From: Strigomonas culicis
Lineage: Eukaryota > Euglenozoa > Kinetoplastea > Trypanosomatida > Trypanosomatidae
DNA: 14,962 nt
Reading direction: 5' to 3'
Assembly: GCA_000482145.1 (NCBI GenBank)
Contig: AUXH01000479.1
Span: forward strand, 1-14,962
Below, one piece after another: positions 7,879 to 14,962 of this stretch (position 1 is the stretch's first letter; each line of letters begins with the position of its first letter). The position numbers and the translations under genes are program-made. The notes beneath the pieces were generated by a model. That model was not told the DNA's origin, did no database searches, and saw only the letters and a program-made list of their open reading frames with translations.

Positions 7879-9473
7879 ACCACGCGCACCTTCGCCAGGC
7901 TCGAGCTGCGGTAGCACAGCGTGGAGCCGGAGGAGGAGTTGGAGGTCCAGCTGGTGTGCGAGTCGACCGGCGCGAGTGCGAAGGCCTTGGCACCGCCGCC
8001 GCCGTCCTTGGCCGCGGGCCCCGCCGCAGCGTCCGCGTCGTCGCTGTCGCTGCTGCAGATCTCATCAAACGAGAGCTTGACGCTCACCTTGCTGGGCGCG
8101 CCCGGACCCGCGGGGAGCGCGCTGCCCCTGTCGCCGCTGCCGCGGCGCGCGCAGGGCTCCGACTGCGACCGGCCCTGCGACGCATCCCGCGTGCGCTTCG
8201 CCACGCAGTCCGTCTGGCTGCTCTCCGCGCGCGGCCGCTGCGGCGGCGGCGAGAACACATCGCCCAGCGACGACGACGAGGAGAAGGAGGAGGAGGAGGA
8301 GGAGGAGAAGGCCAGAACGGCGTGGACGGCATCCGGCTCGTCCGACGTCACCGCCGACGGCCGCGGCGGCGCCCGTCGGCCTGACTTGCGCTGGCGCGGG
8401 CTCGGCTGCGGCCCCTCGTGCGCGGCCGACAGCGACGGCGAGCACGAGAGCCGTGGCCGCGCGCCGTGCGGCGCCGCCTGCGGCCACACATCCTTCTGTG
8501 TCCGCTTCACCTTTCTGCCGCCGCTCGCCTGCTTCGCCTGCCGCTCGGCCGCGGCCACAACCGCGGCCGCCGCGGCGGCGACGGCCAGCTGCTGCTGCAC
8601 GGCGGCGAGCACCTCGCTGTCGTCCCCCTCGCCATCGGGGTCCTCGAAGGCGGAGGCGGGGCTGGCCGGCTCCACGATCTCGACCACCTTCCGCCGCGCG
8701 GTGCCGCCGAGGTGACCGCCGGTTGCGTCGAGCAGCGCGGCGATGGCGGCGCCCGCCGGGGTCTCTTCCCGCACCGGCACCGGCGACGGCGTCGAGCCGT
8801 AGCAGGCAGGGTACTGCAGCGTGGGAACGGGCGGCAGGGTGCGCCGCCGGCCGCCCGCGGCCTCGTCCGCGCCGCGGGGCAAGGACGGCGGCGGCGACGG
8901 GAGGCGGGCGGCGCTGGGCGCGGCGCTGCTGCTGCCGCTGCTGCTGCTGCCCGCGCCGCGCGAGCCGCTCGCCTCCGCCTCCGTGACCGCGCCCGGCGCG
9001 GGTGCGCCGAAGAGCGCGTGCGGCACCTGCTGCGTCAGCGGCGGCGGCAGCGCGCTGTGCGGCAGGGGCGTGGAGAGGCCGCTACTTGCATTCACCGTCA
9101 CGGCCGCGTAGTAAGAGGCGGTGAAGTCAATCGGGTTGGAGAGTGACGAGGCATTGAGGCTCGACACGTCGCGCTTGAAGAGAATGCCCTCCTTCGGCGT
9201 CGCCGATGTGCGCGGGAAGCTCTGGGCGCTGCCCCGTCGCGGCCCCTCATTCCCCACCATCTTCTGGTAGAGCAGCAGACCCTTGAGGAGGGACGAGGTG
9301 TCGCTCTTCAGCGTGCTAGTGCCATTGGTGGCGGTGGAAACTAGTGAAACGCCGGTGCAGCCGTTGGTGCTGCTGCCGGTGCTAGCGGGGGTCGCACTCG
9401 GCTCCTCCCCCGCCGCGAGTCGAGACGACGGCAACGAAACCGCGCTACCACGACTCTGCTGAGGCATCTTCAT
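6186..9473 (-). CDS. Large intrinsically disordered Ser/Ala/Pro/Arg-rich protein
   Basis: A 1095-residue protein in one uninterrupted frame that I do not recognise. Most of it is low complexity: poly-Ser, poly-Gly, twelve consecutive Pro at 533-544, a Lys run near 786-793, and several Arg-rich clusters that could be nuclear localisation signals. Two islands look less degenerate: residues about 55-130 (including SLLKGLLLYQKMVG, 61-74, and GILFKRDVSSLNASS, 96-110) and about 725-747 (TLNSLQNIAQLKKILRFG). Acidic serine patches such as EICSSDSDDADAA resemble casein kinase 2 target sequence, and many Ser-Pro/Thr-Pro sites suggest heavy phosphorylation. No enzymatic domain, signal peptide or membrane segment is evident. 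It may be a scaffold or nucleic-acid-associated protein; that is inference only. The start could be Met1 or Met3 (the frame begins MKM), which makes almost no difference to the product. The reading strand is supported by continuity and array direction, not by homology. Confidence 0.65.
7842..7877 (-). repeat. CCG trinucleotide repeat, twelve units, encoding polyproline
   Basis: Twelve uninterrupted CGG units on the plus strand read as CCG proline codons 533-544 of the disordered protein. A pure repeat of identical codons indicates slippage and probable length polymorphism; polyproline could bind profilin-, SH3- or WW-type partners. Confidence 0.85.
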
Positions 9474-9686
9474 ATAGAATGTCAGAGAATTACAAGAAAA
9501 AAAAAAGAGAAAAACTTACAAGAAGCAATACGAAATACGATATGCTTATATAAAGATTATACGATATAAATGTATAGTATTTTGGCGTTTCTATAGTATA
9601 AGCGTTGAAGATAACTGTAGAAAGTTAACTAACAAGGTAAAGATAAGAATGTACAACACGTTTCTTTTTTTTGCTGTTTTCTTTTT

Positions 9687-9729
9687 CTGTTTGTTTGTAT
9701 CAATAAAGGGGTAAAGAAAAAAAAACCCC
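9687..9729 (-). promoter_or_regulatory. Candidate trans-splice acceptor of the disordered-protein gene
   Basis: On the coding strand a T-rich tract (9729-9711) is followed by an AG at 9688-9687 in the context ACAAACAAACAG, giving a 5'UTR of about 213 nt. A closer T-rich tract at 9514-9494 has no AG before the start codon; the first AG after it lies inside codon 2 (AUG AAG AUG), which makes that tract an unlikely partner unless Met3 is used. Confidence 0.4.
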
Positions 9730-10663
9730 ACAGCAAAAAGTAGGCTTTCGTATCCTTGAAAAAAAAAAAACAGAACCGTTTGTACAAAAAAAAAAACTAA
9801 AGTAAAGAAAAACAAAAACGAACTAAGTATTGTTTTTCTAAAAAGCGAGAAAGAGAAGGAAGGATAAAAAAAGGGAGAGAGGCAACATGAATTATGAAAT
9901 ATACAGACAACAAACAAAAAAGTAAACAGATCGCAAAAAGTGAAGCACAGCGGTAGATAGAGGAAAGGCAACCTTCATAATTTGCAAAAAGAAATAAAAA
10001 CGAAAACACAGAAAAAAAATAAAAAAATAATAATAATATCAATGAAAACAATGAAAATAAAAAAAAATAAAAAAAGTAAGCGAGCTTATGTACTGCTCAT
10101 CCATTTAATTACAGCTTGAGGAAAATGATAATTACAAAATTATCTTAATTTTGCTTTTTGATACATACGTATATCAAGTTTAACGTAATAGCTAAGAATC
10201 CACCTATATTTGTTAAGTATTCATTTTGTTTGTTTGTTTGTTTTTTTTATATGTAATAAAAAAAATTTGAAAGGAAAAAAAACACGTTAACTATTAAATC
10301 CAAAAAAAAAGAAGAAAAGAAACAAATGAAAGCTCTTTGTGAAGTTTCGGTTTTTTTAGTTTTTGTTTTTTTTTCCTTCTCTTTAGGCTGTTTTGCACAC
10401 ACAAATGCCAACACACCACTTCTTTTCACTTTTTATTTCGATTATTTTTTTCCCTTCGTTACAGTAATAAAAATAGAAAATAAAAAAAGTAAAGGAGCAA
10501 AAGAAATATATCCATATGTAGATACGCAACTGAATCATCTTGTTTAGTTTTATTGTATGTTTTATCTAACAGTAACAGGGAAGAAGAAAAAAAGGAAAAG
10601 GGAAAAAAGAAGCAAAAAGAATGCTCAGTATGGATACACGGAAAATGTGAAAAAAGGAAGTAT

Positions 10664-10700
10664 AAAAAGAGAGAAAAGTGATTTCCTTTTCTCTCTTTTT
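10664..10700. repeat. Perfect 15-bp purine/pyrimidine inverted repeat
   Basis: The arm AAAAAGAGAGAAAAG at 10664-10678 is exactly complementary to CTTTTCTCTCTTTTT at 10686-10700, with a 7-nt loop. In either strand's transcript it can form a stable hairpin. It lies inside the putative 3'UTR of the RRM gene. Confidence 0.85.
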
Positions 10701-11081
10701 GGCCTTCATTTCTTTTAAAAATGTATACATATACGGAGTATTGGTTTATCGTTATTATTATTATTATTATGAATGTGATCTGTTTGTTTCAGTATCCTAT
10801 TTGTCCTTTCGTCATTGCTTGATCGCTGTTCTTTTGTTTTTTGTTTTTTCGTTGTTATCGTTGCGTGAGAGGAGATCGTCATTGGTAAATAGAAAACAAA
10901 AACAAAACAGAACACATCAAATGAAGGAGAACAAAAATGTAAAAAAAAAACATATATATATAGTTGTTGCTGTTTTTAAACCTTACAGGTAAAGATCGAA
11001 AAAGACAAATGTAAACGCATATATGTATCCACACACAATAAGAAGTCAATTAGAAGAGAACAAAAAAAGGGGGAAAGAATT

Positions 11082-11136
11082 AAAAGAGAGAGAGAGAGCA
11101 ACTAGAAAACGTAAATTGGCTTTCTCTCTCTCTTTT
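11082..11136. repeat. 18-bp purine/pyrimidine inverted repeat with one wobble
   Basis: The arm 11082-11099 (AAAAGAGAGAGAGAGAGC) pairs with 11119-11136 over 18 positions, with one G-T wobble (11096 with 11122) and a 19-nt loop. It is the second hairpin of the same GA/CT type in the same putative 3'UTR. Confidence 0.8.
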
Positions 11137-11478
11137 TCATTTCTTTTTCGTTTGTTTGTTTTGTTGTGAATGATTTTTTTGTTATTGGTGGTGTTCGCTA
11201 GGCACAGATGTGACCGCATCTCCCTTGCATTACTATTATTACTATTATTTATTTTTTGTTTCACCTCCTGAAAACAAAATGAAAAAGGAAAAACAAAAAG
11301 TAATACATGAATAAAGTGAAAAAAGTGAAAAAAGAAGAAAAGGGAATAAAGACAAGAACGTGCAAATCAAAAAAAAAAGAAGCAAACTAAAAAAAACTGA
11401 AAAAAATAATAGTACCTATGAAGATGAAGAATATCATGATATATATTGTTCGGTGTGGTTTCTTCTTTTTATTCCTCA

Positions 11479-11497
11479 TATATATATATATATATAT
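11479..11497. repeat. AT dinucleotide microsatellite
   Basis: An alternating AT run inside the long spacer, close to ATT-rich sequence. No function is evident. Confidence 0.75.
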
Positions 11498-11682
11498 GTT
11501 ATTATTATTGTTATTATTGTGTTATTTTTTTATTGTTTTTTTTTTTTTTGACACACCTATATTTTATCGTTTTTTGTTGTTCTTTATTTTGCCTTTCATT
11601 TTTTGTTTTGTATTATTGTCGTTGCGATTGTTTTTGTAGTATGTTTTCTTCCACTCTAATGATTCCGATGATGATGCTAGTG

Positions 11683-13365
11683 CTACGCGTGTGGCAGAAT
11701 AATAATAATTGGGACATTATTATTAGGTGCATTATTATTGTTATTAAGAGCAGAATTCGCGTTCGGGTTACTACTCTGATGATGCTGATGTTGGTGATGA
11801 GGGTTCGACCTGGCACCATGCGGCGCACTCAGATGCTGCAGTGCCGTCTGCTGCTGCTGCTGCTGCTGTTGTGGCTGCTGCTGAAATGGGATGACGGAGG
11901 ATGGGCCGTAACTCGCGTAATGGAAAAGATTGCTCGTGCCACTTGTCGTTGTGTTACTACTAGTAGTCGTAGCCGTAGCATTCATCGCTGCAGTAGGCGC
12001 TATAAAGTGATTGCTCGTGTTCACCAACATAAAGGACGGCATGTTCGTCGCAGACGGCTGCGGCTGCGGTGGCTTCGGCGGATGGCTCGCGGGGCTCAGG
12101 TGGGGATGGCTGCCCGGATAGCTGCTTGCTGCTGCCTCCATGCCACCACACGCCGCCGCAAAGAGGTTCGGCGTGCTGGCGACCCCGCCGTAGGAGTAGT
12201 TGAAGCTGGCCGTCGACTCGGTCATACCACCCCCCGGCGCTCCAGGGCCGAAGTGGAGCGGTGCGGGGAAGCCGATGGCCGGCACGACCGGCGGCGGGGG
12301 CGGCGCGGGGTACAGCTCCTGCAGCGCCGGGGGGGGCTGATAGTAGTACGTGCCCACCGCGGTCTCGGGCGGCTTCTGCGGCGGCGGCTGCGTGTTGAGC
12401 GGCGGGCTGCCCGGCGACAGCGGCGACGTGGTGGCCGTCAGGATACTGCCCGCGCCGCCACCGCTCGCGCTGGCAGGGGCCGCGTTCGCGTTGCTACTGC
12501 TACTGTTGTTGTTGTTGTTGTTGGTGGTGTTGTTGGTGCTGGTGCTGTTCTCGTTCGAGTGGCTCGGGTGGCCGCCGCCCTTCTTGGACTTGCGCCGCTC
12601 GTGCTGCATCTGCCTCAGCTGCAGCCGCTCCTCCTTCTGTTGGTCGCTCTCCGCCACCTTACAGAGCAGCGGCACCGGCGGCGCGGCCGGCGCGGCGCGG
12701 GGCGGGAAGGCCACCACGCGCAGGTTCGTCTCGTCCGCGCACCGCTGCGCCTCCGCCGGGGCGCTGAAGGTGACGAAGGCGATCTTGCTGTGCGGCCGCA
12801 GATCGCCCAGCTCCTCCACGCCGCCGCCGCCGCCGCTGCCGGTCACGTTCGCGTTGCTGTCCTGCAGCAGGCGAATGAAGGCGATGGTGCCGAACTGGCC
12901 AAAGTAGGTCTCCAGATCGGCGCGCGTGATGTCGGTTGGGAGATTGCGCACGAACACCTTGTTGTTCGCCTGCGGCTGCGTCGACGACGGTGTGCAGCGC
13001 ACGGACGGATTCGCCTTGCGCACGCGGCAGGTGAAGGCGGGGTCGATCCCGGCGCGCCGCGCGACCTCCTCCCCAGCCGCGAGCTGATTGAAGTAGCGCA
13101 TCGCCGCCCCGGCGTCCTCGCGCCGCTCAAAGAGCACAAACGCGATACCCTTACTCTCACCGGTGTAAATATTCAGCATGAGCTTGAGGCTCGACACGGG
13201 GCCAAAGTGCCCAAAGATCTCCAGCAGATCGCGCTCCGTGTAGTTCCGCGCAAAGTCGCAGACGAAGAGGTTTGTCATGGGCGAGGCGGGGGGGCTGCGG
13301 CCCGCCCGGTGACCTCCGTGCGCATCCGGCCCCGCCGGCGCCTGAAGGGAATGAAACGGCTGCAT
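11683..13365 (-). CDS. Two-RRM RNA-binding protein with Q/N/P/S-rich C-terminal tail
   Basis: A 560-residue protein. RRM1 spans about residues 31-117, with RNP2 LFVCDF (33-38) and RNP1 KGIAFVLF (72-79). RRM2 spans about 135-237, with RNP2 VFVRNL (137-142) and a diverged RNP1 KIAFVTF (194-200); a Gly-rich insert (about 172-190) lengthens the loop before RNP1. A charged helical segment follows (240-262), then a disordered tail of about 300 residues rich in Asn, Gln, Pro, Ser and Thr with runs of Asn and Gln, of the kind linked to RNA-granule condensation. Tandem RRM proteins bind single-stranded RNA and, since trypanosomatids regulate genes mainly after transcription, a role in mRNA stability or translation is likely. 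Targets cannot be read from sequence. Met1 is used because it is the first Met after the candidate acceptor; Met30 (MTNLFV) also retains both RRMs. The frame ends in a TAG after runs of AAT-type codons. Confidence 0.88.
   Translation of the reverse strand: MQPFHSLQAPAGPDAHGGHRAGRSPPASPMTNLFVCDFARNYTERDLLEIFGHFGPVSSLKLMLNIYTGESKGIAFVLFERREDAGAAMRYFNQLAAGEEVARRAGIDPAFTCRVRKANPSVRCTPSSTQPQANNKVFVRNLPTDITRADLETYFGQFGTIAFIRLLQDSNANVTGSGGGGGVEELGDLRPHSKIAFVTFSAPAEAQRCADETNLRVVAFPPRAAPAAPPVPLLCKVAESDQQKEERLQLRQMQHERRKSKKGGGHPSHSNENSTSTNNTTNNNNNNSSSSNANAAPASASGGGAGSILTATTSPLSPGSPPLNTQPPPQKPPETAVGTYYYQPPPALQELYPAPPPPPVVPAIGFPAPLHFGPGAPGGGMTESTASFNYSYGGVASTPNLFAAACGGMEAAASSYPGSHPHLSPASHPPKPPQPQPSATNMPSFMLVNTSNHFIAPTAAMNATATTTSSNTTTSGTSNLFHYASYGPSSVIPFQQQPQQQQQQQQTALQHLSAPHGARSNPHHQHQHHQSSNPNANSALNNNNNAPNNNVPIIIILPHA
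11850..11885 (-). repeat. CAG repeat encoding glutamines in the RRM protein tail
   Basis: CTG repeats on the plus strand, encoding a Gln run interrupted by a Pro in the C-terminal tail of the RRM protein. They resemble the polyglutamine tracts in two other genes of this window. Confidence 0.7.
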
Positions 13366-13445
13366 GTACGAGTCCTATGAGTGGGAAGAAGTGTCTGTAG
13401 TGGATGCCCCTTAGTATCAATGGTAGAATGGCAATCACACGGCTG

Positions 13446-13505
13446 CTGTATACGTGTCCAGCAAATAACAGACGCAAGAAGAAAAAAAGAAAAAAAAGAA
13501 AAAAA
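13446..13505 (-). promoter_or_regulatory. Probable trans-splice acceptor of the RRM gene
   Basis: On the coding strand a long pyrimidine tract (13505-13476) is followed about 28 nt later by the first AG, at 13447-13446, in the context ACACGTATACAG. Use of it gives a 5'UTR of about 80 nt. This is a textbook-like trypanosomatid arrangement. Confidence 0.6.
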
Positions 13506-14067
13506 TGTGCACGTGTGTACAATTTATTATATGTCGTTCGCGAAAGAAAAGGGAAAAAAATTGTGATACTATAAAAAAAGAAAAAAACGTAAAATGATTA
13601 TACAACAAATTTCAAAAGTTGTTATTATTATTATTTATGTTCTTCTGAAAAGGATGTACGTGCTTCCTGTAGAACCGTTACGGTAAGTGTGTGTGTGTGT
13701 GTGCGCAGGGGTATGTAGTTATGTAAAAAGTGCAAAGCAATACAAGTAGTAGCGACCGGGGAGAGCTATTGAGAAAGAGATAACTCACACAGGGAAAGTG
13801 GGAAGGCAGAATGCTCAACAGCGAAAAAAAAAAGAAAGAAAACAAATAAAGTAATAAACTAAAAAAAAAACAAGAAAAAAACAAGTAAGTACGACAAATG
13901 AGAAATGAAAAGCAAAAAGAAACTAATAATAAATAAGTATCTTTTGATCTGAACAAGAAAGCTACAGAAAAAAAAATGAGGAAAACAAAATGAAGAAGAA
14001 AAGAAGCAAAAAAAAACAGAACTAAAATTACAGAAAAAACTGTTAAAGCGACGCTACCGCTAGATAC

Positions 14068-14119
14068 AGTATATAGAAAAAGTACTATATACTATTTTCT
14101 TTATATATATATAAAGAAA
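14068..14119. repeat. Pair of adjacent perfect palindromes
   Basis: First, AGTATATAG (14068-14076) and CTATATACT (14085-14093) form a 9-bp inverted repeat with an 8-nt loop. Two bases later, 14096-14119 is a perfect 24-bp palindrome with no spacer, centred on an alternating AT run and flanked by TTTCTT/AAGAAA. Both could extrude as cruciforms or fold in RNA. Confidence 0.85.
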
Positions 14120-14260
14120 CCCGAAGAAAAGACTTTTTTTCTTTTCAAATTGTATGTTGTTTTTGTTTGTTTTATCTCTCTTTTTTTCTTCTTTTTTGTA
14201 AGTACTGAAGCAAACAAAAAAAAAATGGGAAAGAGAAAGTCACAACAAAGAAACAAAAAA

Positions 14261-14293
14261 GAAGAAAAAGAAGAAAAAGAAGAAAAAGAAGAA
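14261..14293. repeat. 9-bp tandem repeat GAAGAAAAA
   Basis: Three exact copies of GAAGAAAAA plus a partial fourth. On the minus strand it is a polypyrimidine tract, but no gene start lies close downstream. Confidence 0.8.
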
Positions 14294-14685
14294 ATGTGTA
14301 TACCTTTATGTTGCAATGCAACAGATAATAAAAAGATTCAAGCTTTTTTTTTCTTCTTCCGTAGGAAAAAAAAAACAACTTTTTACTTTTATTTTCGTAT
14401 TATTCACTATTCTAGAGGTGTCTCTTCAAAAAGCAACTGTCCTTTTGAGAATACTGTTTAAGGAATAAAACTACAATATGATAAAAAAAGAATATGAAAG
14501 TTTTTGTTATTTAATCTTCTTTTCTTTTTTCTTTCTTAATTTAAAAAAGAACCGGATTCTTTTCAGATTATAAAAACGTCGCTGTTCACGTACTACGCTG
14601 GGTGCTTTAAAAAAGTTTATAAAGGGGAGAGAAACGGGTAAAACACCTACAATTAAACGAGAAAAAGGAATTAATGATCTCTTTT

Positions 14686-14704
14686 TTCTTTCTAATAGAA
14701 AGAA
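14686..14704. repeat. Short perfect palindrome
   Basis: TTCTTTCTA and TAGAAAGAA flank a single central A, giving 9-bp arms. In A/T-rich DNA a palindrome of this size can occur by chance. Confidence 0.7.
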
Positions 14705-14962
14705 TGAATGAGAACGGAACCAATGAAGAGTATTACAAAAGGAAAAAAAAAACGGAAAGGAAGAAAAAAAGAAAAAATGAAATCAGTAAAAAAGAGGCAA
14801 ATGAATAAAAAAAACAAAAGTGTAGTTGATCACTCTAAAAGTACTTCAAAAATGGAAAGAGGAAAAAAAATAAAGAAGAACAAAAAAAAAGAAATATAAA
14901 AACGAAATTTACTATACTCTTATTCTTTTTTTTTTCTTCTTCCTTTTTATCTGTCCTCTTTT

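Larger units (their letters stand above)
9474..11682 (-). other. Long noncoding spacer, probably the 3'UTR of the RRM gene
   Basis: About 2.2 kb without a credible gene, four times the other internal spacers. It is A/T-rich with many homopurine and homopyrimidine runs, ATT-rich microsatellites (10752-10770, 11226-11250, 11498-11520), an AT run (11479-11497) and two strong inverted repeats described separately. Most of it is probably 3'UTR of the upstream RRM gene, with the 5'UTR of the disordered-protein gene at its low-coordinate end. RNA-binding-protein genes in trypanosomatids commonly carry long regulatory 3'UTRs. I looked for tRNA-like T-loop sequence and saw none. Confidence 0.65.
13366..14962 (-). 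other. Noncoding block upstream of the RRM gene
   Basis: About 1.6 kb of A/T-rich sequence. It includes the 5'UTR and acceptor of the RRM gene, then probably the 3'UTR of a gene beyond the right edge, unless transcription starts here. Contents visible: purine runs at 13476-13505, an ATT run at 13621-13636, a GT run at 13686-13702, a palindrome cluster at 14068-14119, a 9-bp tandem repeat at 14261-14293 and a short palindrome at 14686-14704. All open frames are Lys/Glu- or Phe-rich low-complexity sequence and none looks real. Confidence 0.6.

Noticed and set aside
6840..8384. 514-codon plus-strand frame opposite the disordered protein
   Set aside because: Arg-dominated shadow frame. Because the minus product is itself low complexity, this is decided by length, continuity and array direction.
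9708..9729. GGGGT/ACCCC short hairpin around an A-rich run
   Set aside because: A 5-bp stem is easily a chance match; the element is better explained as a splice tract.
9591..10051. Phe/Leu-rich minus-strand frames that could pass for membrane proteins
   Set aside because: The Phe/Leu content comes from reading T-rich tracts; there are no family motifs and no GC-rich codon pattern.
11446..13380. 644-codon plus-strand open frame opposite the RRM gene
   Set aside because: Begins in AT microsatellite sequence and continues as Arg-rich shadow; the minus frame encodes two RRMs.
14150..14461. 103-codon plus-strand Lys/Glu-rich frame
   Set aside because: Translation of a GAAGAAAAA tandem repeat and A-rich flanks, with AT-rich codons unlike the genes here.
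13366..14962. tRNA, snoRNA or other small RNA genes
   Set aside because: I looked for GGTTCGA-type T loops and A-box-like sequence by eye in both long noncoding blocks and saw none; a covariance-model search would be decisive.

Overview
The window looks like nuclear DNA of a trypanosomatid (Kinetoplastea). Five intron-free genes all lie on the minus strand. They have very GC-rich third codon positions. Between them are very A/T-rich spacers full of homopurine runs, which are polypyrimidine tracts on the coding strand. There is no ribosome-binding-site pattern and no operon-style overlap. This is what a polycistronic transcription unit processed by spliced-leader trans-splicing and coupled polyadenylation looks like. 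I cannot fix the genus from sequence alone.

Transcription runs right to left. Positions 14962-13366 are about 1.6 kb of A/T-rich sequence without a credible gene, containing a tight cluster of palindromes near 14.07-14.12 kb. Then come: (1) 13365-11683, a two-RRM RNA-binding protein with a long Q/N/P/S-rich tail; (2) a 2.2-kb noncoding spacer (11682-9474), probably mostly the 3'UTR of the RRM gene, with two long purine/pyrimidine hairpins; (3) 9473-6186, a 1095-residue, almost entirely disordered Ser/Ala/Pro/Arg-rich protein with two possible ordered islands; (4) 5617-4091, a multi-spanning membrane protein with a C-terminal UBA domain, resembling the rhomboid-like pseudoprotease UBAC2; (5) 3582-1939, an alpha-helical protein of unknown function with a basic segment and a C-terminal polyglutamine run; (6) 1322-363, a membrane-anchored GST-fold protein of the FAXC/metaxin type. 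A possible first exon end of a sixth gene runs off the left edge.

The genes share no obvious pathway, which is normal for such units. Expression control is expected through UTRs, and the RRM gene has by far the longest candidate 3'UTR. Plausible splice acceptors (polypyrimidine tract plus AG) can be placed for most genes. I found no rRNA, tRNA, CRISPR array, transposase or other mobile element. The least explained items are the helical protein, the disordered giant, and the hairpins in the noncoding blocks. I see no clear evidence of an entirely new multi-gene system.
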